A DNA stretch of 64,000 nucleotides from assembly GCA_905221605.1 (NCBI GenBank), contig CAJNDS010000524.1, forward strand, positions 558,001 to 622,000. The letters run 5' to 3'. A model generated the notes under the pieces. That model was given only the letters and a program-made list of their open reading frames with translations. It was not told the DNA's origin and searched no databases. Positions 55,250 to 64,000 of this stretch are shown piece by piece. How positions within the stretch are numbered: position 1 is the first letter of the stretch; each line of letters begins with the position of its first letter. Both the position numbers and the translations under genes were made by a program. This stretch comes from Symbiodinium natans (lineage: Eukaryota; Sar; Dinophyceae; Suessiales; Symbiodiniaceae).

Positions 55250-55609
55250 GGCGCCACCGAAGTGAGAACTTGCAAAGTGCAGCTGGCATAGGGAAGTGGG
55301 CGTTAGACAGTTAGACAAACAACTCCTCCTTGTTGCAGGCTAAGGGGTGATAAGGGGTGAGGAGTGGCTTCGGCATGGGCTCCTAGCTCCTCAGGCCCAA
55401 AAAAAGCGTCGTGCAGAGCTGGGCGGCTGACGTGGACCACAGTCTACTCCAAAGCTGGAACAGCATACCAGGGCGCAGCAGACTTGGGGCCACGCAAGCT
55501 TCTGTCGAGCAAGCACAAGCATCTCTTGCACATGGTCTAGAGAGTCATGGTCCTGCATCGTTCAACGCAATTTCGGGGTCAGAACATATCAGAACGCAAA
55601 GGGAAGCGC

Positions 55610-55686
55610 TCAACCAACATCGAGGAGAGTGTCCGACTGCTTGATGCCATGCTCATCCAAGAAAGCAGCCAGGGCAACCTTTCCAC
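55610..55686 (-). CDS. Candidate exon, unidentified
   Basis: Follows GAG|G and encodes GKVALAAFLDEHGIKQSDT, then a stop at 55610. Short but protein-like; no family recognised. Confidence 0.4.
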
Positions 55687-56199
55687 CTCGGCAAAAGAAA
55701 GGCAGCAGCTGTGTTTTGCGAAGCTGAAAAAATCGCAAGCTGGGGCGGCGGACTTCGATCTGCTTTAAGCTCGGCCTCAGTCTGTCAGGCAGTGAAAACA
55801 TGGCCTCAGAAGTTGAAGTACTCTGGATCTTTGACTCTTGGAGTTTTCAATCTTTTCAGTTGGCTGTTTTTGGACCCCTCATGTTCGAGAGGCCAAGGCA
55901 GGAGTTACATGAACCAGCGCTGGGAGCCTCCCGCGAAGGTTGGCGGATCCCAGGCACGGAGATGCTAAAGGGTGTCCGCAGTCTCTTGAGATTGACTCGG
56001 GAAATCTGCGCCCGAACCCTCAAAACGGGTTGGATCAATTGTAGCGTGTGGTCCACTGGCCATGCTCTGGAGGGTTGGGGAAGGTTGGTGGCAGACGCTA
56101 TGGTCAGATTTGCCACAGCCAAAGAAGAAGTGCCTTTTGAAACGTAGCCTGCGTGCCTTGAGATGCACGTCATGCCCCGTGCAAGATGCAGGTGGCCAC

Positions 56200-56293
56200 G
56201 CCCTTCTCTGCCCCCTTGCTGTACACTGAGAGCATCGCAAGTTTGGGTCGCTTCTGGCCACAATTCCGGCAGAACTTTGCATCCGGCATGAAC
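56200..56293 (-). CDS. Exon with FCRxCG zinc-ribbon-like motif
   Basis: After GTGCAG|G the exon reads FMPDAKFCRNCGQKRPKLAM. The motif FCRxCGxxR, usually preceded by a CxCGN element on the previous exon, is frequent in dinoflagellate proteins, often attached to ion channels or kinases. It probably makes half of a Cys4 zinc ribbon (inference). The host protein cannot be named. Coding-like sequence at 56616-56822 (SPEVDLQEWMMLSRLLELDV) and 56839-56990 (AAGFVFLRVEASRTRGLAGL) lies upstream on the same strand and may belong to it. Confidence 0.5.
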
Positions 56294-57257
56294 CTGCACA
56301 AGCGAAAACGAGAACATTCCATGGTGCTGCGACTGCGCTCGAGAATTGCGGCCACATTCATGTCATCCATGTGAGATTGCCGCTCGCATGCCACGGGAAC
56401 CAATGGACCAAGGCGGCAGCTTGTTTTGGCAAGCTTTGCAGAATTCCTGGCATGCAGGAGTGGGCATGCGCTAAGACGTTTGACCTTGTCACGTGGGCTA
56501 TATGCCGAAACCCCGCAGCTGCTACGAGCAAGTTTGCTGGTGCACGTTGCTCTTCTTGATCTCCCAGTGCTCGAAGCTGCTGTCTGCCTGCAAGCAAAAG
56601 AAAAGCTGGCGGCAGCTAGCGCGAGACAAAACAAGCGAGCTCTGAAGCTGGCAAACTTAAACTTAATTTGCTAGCTTTTGCTGGTCTAGATTGCATCTTG
56701 AATCCGCATGACAATCTGCAATGCAACAGGACCCGCGCAGCCTCCTCAACGTCCAGTTCAAGCAGACGACTGAGCATCATCCACTCCTGCAGGTCAACTT
56801 CCGGGGAGTCGTTTACAAGCAATCAGGGCCTTTGAACTCTAGTCGCGCGTAGCACAGAAGGTCAGCCCATGCAGTCTGTCCGGCAGCGAGAGCTCCGTGG
56901 TGACTGGCTCCAGACCTGCCAATCCTCTGGTCCTGCTCGCCTCAACGCGCAGGAAAACAAAGCCAGCAGCCTTCCGGCAACTTATCTGCAAGAGCTCATT
57001 GCAGTCCCACAATGCGCATACCCAAGCCGTTTTCCCCACATGGCCGAGGAGTTCTGGCAAGTGGTGGAATGCTGCCGCAACTCTCTGGAGCCTTCATGAA
57101 GCCAGAGGGTCACGGGCTTAGGTGAAACGAGCACGAGCTTTTGGTTCCTGGTTTCATGCCATCTGCCTTAGCACAATCCGGATGACAGAGCAACGGCCTT
57201 TATATCAGGCGGCATCTCCAACTTATCGGACTCCGCGCCAACAAGTACCATGATACA

Positions 57258-57278
57258 GATATATATATATATATATAA
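57258..57278. repeat. (AT)n microsatellite
   Basis: Ten AT dinucleotides. Confidence 0.9.
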
Positions 57279-57477
57279 TGGAGCCCACATCCTCCAACTT
57301 GATTCCTGATACATGTTGAATCATCGCCTCTCTCCGCCAAGGGGCTGGGCAGAAAACCTCCGCTTGCTCGGCAACTAGTTGCCTGGGCCCTTCCGCTGCT
57401 TTCCATTCTGGACTTTGGCCTCAAGTGTCGCTGCAAACGCTGATTACCTTCCGCAGCTCCGCTTACATCTGCTAAAT

Positions 57478-58090
57478 ACATGCTTTGCACATACTTCCAG
57501 CATCAGCTTGCTGAGGAGAAGGCCAAATAGTCACTAGACTCATTCTTACACTTCTCCCGGTCTTCGGAGAAGTTGGTCGGTGGGTCATCTTCCGCTCCGT
57601 CCCCAGCACCTTGCCGTGAAGTCGGGCGACCTGCATTGGCAACCAACGTCCCCGATTTGGTGTTTGCAAACGCAGTGGGGCAGTAACTGTTCGCTGTCGA
57701 GGGCCCATCCCCTCCTTGGCCATCTGCAGCTTGCGCTCGACAGTTTATTGTCAGGAAGTTGTGGTCGGAGAGGAGGCCCTTCTGGGCCTGGCTTTTGAGT
57801 CTTGCAGCGTTCATGCGCTGTGTTCCCTCTGCTCCGCACATCCTGGTTAGTGGCCTCGTTCTCGATTTTCTCGAAATCCCTGAGGACCTTGCGGTTGATC
57901 TTCCCGGCATTGATCCTGAAGCTCACGCCGTAAAATCGTACAGCAGAGGCTCACTAGCCTTAGCTTTACAGGGCTGCGTGGCAAGACCTTCAAGTCATCC
58001 AAGCCGCTGGTCGGATACCCGCTTGATGAACTTCTTTACGGCAACTTCGAACTTTCGAAAGAACATCGGCAAGTCAGCCGGGGAATCAAC
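57478..58090 (-). CDS. Candidate gene fragment, unidentified
   Basis: A well-bounded 72-nt minus-strand exon (58019-58090, AG|G to GTATCC) encodes SPADLPMFFRKFEVAVKKFI. The following region reads INAGKINRKVLRDFEKIENE and, in another frame, KSQAQKGLLSDHNFLTINC and RPTSRQGAGDGAEDDPPT, ending near 57478. Charged and helix-prone; no domain recognised, and the phase between these parts is not settled. Confidence 0.45.
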
Positions 58091-58127
58091 CTCGCCGGGC
58101 TTGACAAGCTCACTTCGCTCAGGACGA

Positions 58128-58218
58128 GCACTCTCTCTCTCTCGCTCTCTCTCTCTCCCGCACGCATGGCCCCCTCCCGAAGGAGAAGGCCGCCCCCAGG
58201 GGCGCGCAACTCCGAGCA

Positions 58219-58249
<31 letters not shown>

Positions 58250-58275
58250 TCTCTCGCTCTCTCTCCCTCTCTCCC
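58128..58275. repeat. CT-rich microsatellites
   Basis: Two CT arrays (58128-58157 and 58218-58275) separated by about 60 bp of unique GC-rich sequence. Confidence 0.9.
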
Positions 58276-58765
58276 TCCCCCTCTCACAATGAGCATAAAA
58301 CTCAGCATTTTGACCAGTTGCTTCCTGATCTTCGGGACAACGACGCACAGAATAAAGCATGATGCGACCGTTATGTCTCTTCGGCCAGTTGCTTGTACGA
58401 GACCGCCGGAATGCATGAATAGCTTGACACCAGGACGGCGTGCACCCTCCGACATGCTGACAAGCTGCCTTCGCTGGATCCTCAAACTTGGAAAGAACTC
58501 CACCCATTCTTGCCTCAGCATCACAGTCAAGAGGTGGGCCACAGCCCGTCATGTCGTAGCGGCATAGCGCGGCAAGCGCAGCAAGTGACTGGCACGATCT
58601 TAGACAGATCCTGAGTCAAGCACGGCCCAGCGCTTCATGTGCTCGGATTGCAGGGTGGTTTTCTGAAGGCGGACCCTGCAAGCCTGCAGAGAACCACAAA
58701 GCTTTGCTGGCCGTGGCTTGGCTGTGGCTTTGTTATAGCGAGCGGGGCATCAGTACAAGCCTTTC

Positions 58766-58826
58766 ACTGTTGCCGAGTGTTTTAAGTACTGCATGCAAAC
58801 AAGCGGCTCTTGAAGCGAAAGGGGGG
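58766..58826 (+). repeat. Left flank duplicate of the satellite
   Basis: Shares with 60121-60182 the ordered blocks GCCTTTCAC/GCCTTCCAC, TTGCCGAG, GCATGCAAACAA and TTGAAGCGAAAG in direct orientation, so the satellite lies between two diverged copies of the same sequence. Confidence 0.7.
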
Positions 58827-58993
58827 TCTTGGCTTTAACAAACGAGGCTTGGCTAGGTTGTCTTTGGAGTCTTTGGCTGGGAATCTGCGAATTTGCCGGG
58901 CTTCTCAAATTGTTTGGCGTTGGCTTGTCTGTGCTATTGCCGGGGGTCTTGGGGCGCAGCCCCCACTCCCCAGCTGCAATAGTGTCAGTGCAA

Positions 58994-60113
58994 GGGCTCA
59001 GACCAGCCCACATTGGCCCCAATAAGAAAAGCGAGCACATTGGCCCCAATAAGAAAAGCGAGGGCTCAGACCAGCCCACATTGGCCCCAATAAGAAAAGC
59101 GAGGGCTCAGACCAGCCCACATTGGCCCCAATAAGAAAAGCGAGGGCTCAGACCAGCTCACATTGGCCCCAATAAGAAAAGCGAGGGCTCAGACCAGCCC
59201 ACATTGGCCCCAATAAGAAAAGCGAGGGCTCAGACCAGCCCACATTGGCCCCGATAAGAAAAGCGAGGGCTCAGACCAGCCCACATTGGCCCCAATAAGA
59301 AAAGCGAGGGCTCAGACCAGCCCACATTGGCCCCAATAAGAAAAGCGAGGGCTCAGACCAGCCCACATTGGCCCCGATAAGAAAAGCGAGGGCTCCGACC
59401 AGCCCACATTGGCCCCAATAAGAAAAGCGAGGGCTCAGACCAGCCCACATTGGCCCCAATAAGAAAAGCGAGGGCTCAGACCAGCCCACATTGACCCCAA
59501 TAAGAAAAGCGAGGGCTCAGACCAGCCCACATTGGCCCCAAAAACAAAAGCGAGGGCTCAGACCAGCCCACATTGGCCCCAATAAGGAAAGCGAGGGCTC
59601 AGGCTCAGACCAGCCCACATTGGCCCCAATAAGAAAAGCGAGGGCTCAGACCAGCCCACATTGGCCCCAATAAGAAAAACGAGGGCTCAGACCAGCCCAC
59701 ATTGGCCCCAATAAGAAAGCGAGGGCTCAGACCAGCCCGCATTGGCCCCAATAAGAAAAGCGAGGGCTCAGACCAGCCCACATTGGCCCCAATAAGAAAA
59801 GCGAGGGCCCGGACCAGCCCACATTGGCCCCAATAAAAAAAGCGAGGGCTCAGACCAGCCCACATTGGCCCCAATAAGAAAAGCGAGGGCTCAGACCAGC
59901 CCACATTGGCCACAATAAGAAAAGCGAGGGCTCAGACCAGCCCACATTGGCCCCAATAAGAAAAGCGAGGGCTCAGACCAGCCCACATGGCCCCAATAAG
60001 AAAAGCGAGGGCTCAGACCAGCCCACATTGGCCCCAACAAGAAAAGCCAGGGCTCAGACCAGCCCACATCGGCCCCAATAAGAAAAGCGAGGGCTCAGAC
60101 CAGCCCACATTGG
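58994..60113. repeat. 41-bp tandem satellite, about 27 copies
   Basis: Direct repeats of a 41-bp unit composed of GGGCTCAGACCAGCCCACAT, TGGCCCCAATAAGAAAAGCG and a final A. Copies are nearly identical (scattered single changes, one 6-bp insertion near 59602, a truncated first unit). GGGCTcagaccAGCCC in each unit can form a short stem. Because 41 is not a multiple of three and the minus strand has no stop in the unit, that strand stays open in every frame and yields a spurious Trp/Gly/Leu-rich peptide. No interspersed unique spacers, so it is not CRISPR. Confidence 0.95.
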
Positions 60114-60120
60114 GAGGGCA

Positions 60121-60182
60121 AGCCTTCCACTTTGCCGAGCATTTTTTTGCATGCAAACAACAAGCTTTTGAAGCGAAAGCGT
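60121..60182 (+). repeat. Right flank duplicate of the satellite
   Basis: The partner of 58766-58826; it starts directly after the last satellite unit. Confidence 0.7.
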
Positions 60183-60640
60183 GGCCATGAAAAGAACGAG
60201 GCAGACATGCCGGGCCTTGCGAAAGAAGGCTTGGCTCTTCCCCCTCTTGCAGAAGCGTCAGTAAAAACGACTGGCTTTTGCATGTGCAGTTTTTGCAAGC
60301 TCGCAGTGGAAAAAATCTGCTGTTATTCGGAAAAATACGTAGCCTCGAGGGGTTGGTGGCGCTTGAAGAACAAGGCCAAAAATGGAAACCGAGACCCGAA
60401 TTTCGCAAAGGTTGCCTGCCAGAATGCAACCAAAGGCTTAAAATCATCGCGCCTGTGAAGTCTAAACTTAAACGACGTTGTGGCTTCCTTAAGCCCCGGC
60501 ACAACTACTTCTCCCGGCAGTTCTACTTACGTGAGCATCATCGCGGACCTTCGTGCCCCACCCTTAAGCATATGACCGTGTTATGATACACGAATTCGCA
60601 AGCAAGCACCTTTAGACCATTACACTGTAGGCATTCCCCC

Positions 60641-63614
60641 TCAGAGCAGCATTTCTTTCCGCAAGTGTGCGGCCTCCTGCTCTTCAATGGCTTCGTTGAG
60701 CTTTTGTTCGGCCTGTTCGAGCTCCTTGCAAGTGCATCTGATCGCAAGCCCTGTCATTTCTTGTCAAAGAATCGCCCACATATTCTCTAGCTGGGCAGAA
60801 TCCTTGTGCAGCGCCATTGGGTCATTGGTGTGGTCGACTGGTAAGCCTGCCAAGAGTCTGGGGTCACCATCTCGGCTACTACTTTCCGGGTATGTCATGC
60901 AGCTACTGTGCCCGGCTGAGGAAGCCTTCCATCTCCTGCTTGAGCTTTTCGTGCTTTTGCCGTAGAACCTGCCCAGGCCCAGCCATGAGAGGGCCGTCAG
61001 CCCTGGCCCACCCAAAGTTCAAGCACTCAGCAGACCTCCAGGTTGACTTCTGCCTCTTTCACTGAGGCTTTCAGCTGCTCCTGCCACTGCTGCCATGTTC
61101 ACGCTTCATGTGTTTGGAGAAGAAGGTCTAAGCTGCATGGGGCAAGGGCCTGCTCGACGTCACGATTCAGAAACTTGTGAACGATGTCCATGACCTGGGC
61201 ACGGCCATTTGGTCATGCGCCACAAAATCCAACGAGTTGCGCAAAACTTCTCTCGTTGTCCACCAAGTCACATCCGCCAGGCCCGTGACATCCCGAATCT
61301 TTTGGAAGTTGTCCTCGGTGGTCTGTGATCTTTCCACCTGCTCGAAGGTGGTCTTCTGCAGACAGTTCCTCGGTGTAGGCACAGACCAGCAAGAGTCCGG
61401 CGCCAGAGGGGCTTACACAAATGCAAGAATGTGACAGATGAAGCCACGTGACCCCGAGAGTTTCTCGATGGCGTAGAGTTTCCGTAGTCGCCCCGCCGAG
61501 GCATTGAATGCTTCGTTTGCTGCATCCAAAGCCACCTGCCCAGGGCTTTGTTAGGATTTTGGTGGAGTGTGCTTCTGTGCCTTCGCATGAGTCGAAAATA
61601 ATGAGAGCATGTGACTGTAAACTTGACTTACCAAGCTTCCACAGTGCACCACCCTTTGCGCCTACGCTCGCTTGGCAACAATTCTGTCAAAGCCCTGGCG
61701 CACATGCCCTCTTTAAGCGACTGGGTTCAGGCCGCATTAAGCCCTAAAAGGACCTCAAGACACGGGACCCATGTGCAAGCCCTGGACAGCTTGTTGGAAC
61801 TTTTGCGGTTCGCGCCGTCAATGTACAGAACACCATTTTGGAAAGGATTGCGACCGTTGCACGAACTGCCGTGCCTCATGTCGCCAGCTGTTGAAGTCGG
61901 CTCGCCTCGCATGGCATCACGCGGCACAATGCAAGCGCTCCCAATCCACACTTCCAAACAACCAAGCTCCCTTCTCCTGCAAAAGCTTATGCAGGAGGCC
62001 TTCCATTGGCATCCTTTCTCTTGTCTAGCTCTCCTGAGATGCACAGAGCCGCAATTATGGAAATTATGGAGGGGGGGAGGACAACCCACAAGCTACGCGA
62101 AACAGGGACGAAAAGCTTCCAGGTCTGCAGCTGCGTATCCACCGATAGCATCCAAGGCTGACTTGCGCACCTCCCGCTCCATGCTGGCCTGCTAATGGCA
62201 TGCGGAAGCTTGAAACAGAGAGAAGCTCATGGTTCCAGGCCTCTTCACTATAAGACTCCAGGGTCTTGTGGATCTGAACCTTGGCACACCTGGCTCAGTT
62301 CACAGCCCTTCCCTTTCCAACACAAAGCAGAATGCCTGCTCTGGTCAGGCTTGTTAGACCGAAGTGACCGAAGGACATGGGTTTCTCAGTTGTTGTTTTC
62401 TGCGTGCCCCCTAGGGCTTCCCACGGAAGATGAAACCAGTCATGATAGTCTCGGGGGCATCGTTCTTTACCTGTCCTATCGTTCCACTGATCAGAAGTAG
62501 CCTAAGTAGCCATCCCTGTTAACCCTCAACCCAAAACCCTAACCCCTAAACCCTAAACCCAAAACCGCCGCTCATGTCCACATCTTGTCACGTGTGCAAA
62601 AACAACGGAATGCCTGGCTTGCTCGCTGTCTGTCCGCTTCTGCTGAAGCTCACGCTTCTTCCTATCCAGGTGCTCCTCGCAGCCATTGGGGCTAGAGCAA
62701 TATGAATGTACTGATCCAGCAAGATCCACGAAACATTAAAGTAATATAAAAGGAATATTAAAGCAAAATCTAAGCAATTTTAGAGTAATATTAACTGTAA
62801 TATTAAAGGTAATATACCCTGGCGAAGCCCGAAGCTCTCAAAAAGTGCTTCAAGCTACTGGCGTAAGTCGTGCCAAGTGTAAGTCGTGCCAAGTTGGCGC
62901 CACTGGATCTCCTCCATTTGAAACAGCTTCTGCTTCAAGATTGCTTGTTCTCGCTGGGTCCGCTTCAGCATGTGCTCGTAGACTTTGCGGCTGGTCAAGG
63001 CTTCCTTCCCAGGTGCCAAGTGAGAACAGCCACCGGCGTCAGAGCTCGCCAAACTACTATTTGCTTACGAACCCCCAAAAGCACAAAATGTTCTTCCTCA
63101 TATTATAAGGGCGATACAGGGATTTTTCTTTTTGGGGGGCTCTTGAGCAAATAGTAGCAAAGCAGGCGCGGCAAGGAGTCCTTGTTTCGCTTCATGACAT
63201 CAATGTACTGTTCGGACAAGACGTTCCAGGTCTCATCCACCTTCTTTGTCCAGTCACCTCGGCTGCACGTCTCTAGTAGGACCTTGCAAGTCGCAAGTCC
63301 GCACAGTAACCCACGAACGCGATGTGTCTGCCCAGTCGCCCTTGTTCATGTGCTGCTGGTCCGCTGTTCGGATGTCCTCACGCAGTCGATTGAGCCGCAG
63401 CTGCTTCGCCTCTGACTCTTCGTGCACTTGGTCATACTGCTGGTGTACCTCTTGCGGGGAGCTTCATTGAGCAGGAACCAACTTGCACCCTTTTGCACGC
63501 GAAGTTTCCCTTAGTTTCCCTCTGCCGGGATGCCTGGATCAAGGCCTTCTTGACCTCCTCCAAGGCACCATCGTCTTTCGTTACCAGGGCATTTGTCGTG
63601 CGTTCCACTAACCT
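60641..63614 (-). CDS. Outer dynein arm docking-complex-like coiled-coil protein (CCDC63/CCDC114/ODA1 family)
   Basis: A multi-exon coiled-coil gene. The CCDC63/CCDC114/ODA1 proteins anchor outer dynein arms on axonemal doublets. Assigned from the ordered combination VYEHMLKRTQREQ, NFQKIRDVTGLAD and VMDIVHKFLNRD, which follows that family's pattern of F-x-x-I-x-x-x-TG-x-x-D and a following KF-L helix. Exons: from 63614 (DGALEEVKKALIQASRQRE), from 63448 (YDQVHEESEAKQLRLNRLRE), 63282 on, from 63004 (VYEHMLKR), 62117-62188 (MEREVRKSALDAIGGY), 61453-61535 (ANEAFNASAGRLRKLYAIEK), to 61272, 61150-61194, 61036-61080 (EQLKASVKEAEVNLE), 60912-60968 (LRQKHEKLKQEMEG), and the terminal exon 60641-60724 (ELEQAEQKLNEAIEEQEAAH). 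Phases agree from 61272 to 60912. The upstream end is open; a single gene is inferred. Confidence 0.65.
62521..62566. repeat. Interstitial telomere-like tract (CCCTAAA)
   Basis: About six degenerate units of CCCTAAA/CCCAAAA (TTTAGGG in reverse). TTTAGGG is the telomere repeat reported for dinoflagellates. It lies in a presumed intron of the docking-complex-like gene, so it is an internal relic, not a chromosome end. Confidence 0.6.
62725..62820. other. AT-rich segment with repeated TAATATTAAA
   Basis: Short tandem-like repeats of TAATATTAAAG/GTAATAT in a presumed intron of the docking-complex-like gene. Confidence 0.7.
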
Positions 63615-64000
63615 GACAAGGCATGGCCATTTCAATCGCCCCTGTTCTTTGCAAACCCTGGTCTCAGGGATGCGTGTGCATTGTGCCAGCCTGATGAAGT
63701 CGTGGCTTCCACGCCCTGGGTTGAAGATGCGCGGCATGGCTCGGCTGAGTCGGGTCAAGCTCCAGAAAAAAGGTAGGTTGGAAAGTGCTTCGTGCTCGAA
63801 GACCCTATGCGGACTACACCAGAGCACTATTAGCAAGTTTCACCCACGTGCTCACGGTGAAACGTCGAAGGGCTGCTGAATGGCCGCGCGCAGCGTCCTC
63901 GTGTCTGCATGTGGCGCTCGGGCAGATCAACGAGGGGCGACTCAAGAGCAGGACACCAACATGGCAGATGCCACACTTTGACACACAGAGTATTGCGGTA
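63615..64000 (-). other. Possible upstream exons, unassigned
   Basis: Minus-strand 63730-63810 (FEHEALSNLPFFWSLTRLSR) and 63655-63715 have protein-like composition and may be upstream exons of the docking-complex-like gene, which would then run off the window. No motif confirms it. Confidence 0.3.

Noticed and set aside
59271-59913. Trp/Gly/Leu-rich repetitive ORFs
   Set aside because: The 41-bp satellite is stop-free on the minus strand in every frame; no independent coding evidence.
58994-60113. CRISPR array
   Set aside because: Direct repeats without unique spacers, in a eukaryotic context.

Overview
This window reads as nuclear DNA of a dinoflagellate, most likely of the Symbiodiniaceae/Suessiales type (inference). 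Three things support this. (1) A relic of the dinoflagellate trans-spliced leader (19 of 19 bases of its 3' part) sits at 6871-6889. (2) Three calcium-dependent-kinase-like genes can be joined exon by exon with the reading phase kept throughout, and most of their introns begin with GC, some with GA and few with GT; nearly all end AG followed by G in the exon. (3) The genes are intron-dense and embedded in microsatellites, a long 41-bp satellite, a foldback element and non-LTR retrotransposons. There are no bacterial-style operons, and long single ORFs are rare outside the retroelements.

Layout. 1-2420: strand-skewed degenerate repeats. 2.5-6.9 kb: LINE 1 (minus), with ORF1, ORF2 and the spliced-leader relic at its 5' end. 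10.8-14.85 kb: kinase gene 1, with a complete kinase domain over at least eleven exons followed by EF-hand exons. 14.9-15.6 kb: GA-rich microsatellites. 16.4-17.7 kb: AT-rich DNA holding a 750-bp foldback element. 17.7-24.7 kb: mostly unassigned. 24.7-25.9 kb: an ankyrin-repeat gene. 27.5-30.0 kb: the C-terminal half of a second calcium-dependent kinase. 38.2-38.95 kb: a second ankyrin gene fragment. 42.8-49.3 kb: kinase gene 3, split by a nearly intact LINE 2 (44266-48314, 12-bp target-site duplication) lying in one intron, 16 nt from the 3' splice site. 53.6-55.25 kb: parts of a small GTPase gene. 59.0-60.1 kb: the 41-bp satellite. 60.6-63.6 kb: a coiled-coil gene resembling an outer-dynein-arm docking-complex subunit (CCDC63/CCDC114/ODA1 family).

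Every gene I could recognise, and both LINEs, lie on the minus strand. This fits the unidirectional gene clusters known from dinoflagellate genomes. The recognisable host genes point to calcium signalling (three EF-hand/kinase genes) and flagellar axoneme assembly. I see no sign that they form one pathway. Many further stretches look like coding exons (a usable AG|G acceptor and protein-like composition) but cannot be named; they are listed at low confidence. Splice junctions were inferred by eye from protein-family consensus and phase, and need transcript data.
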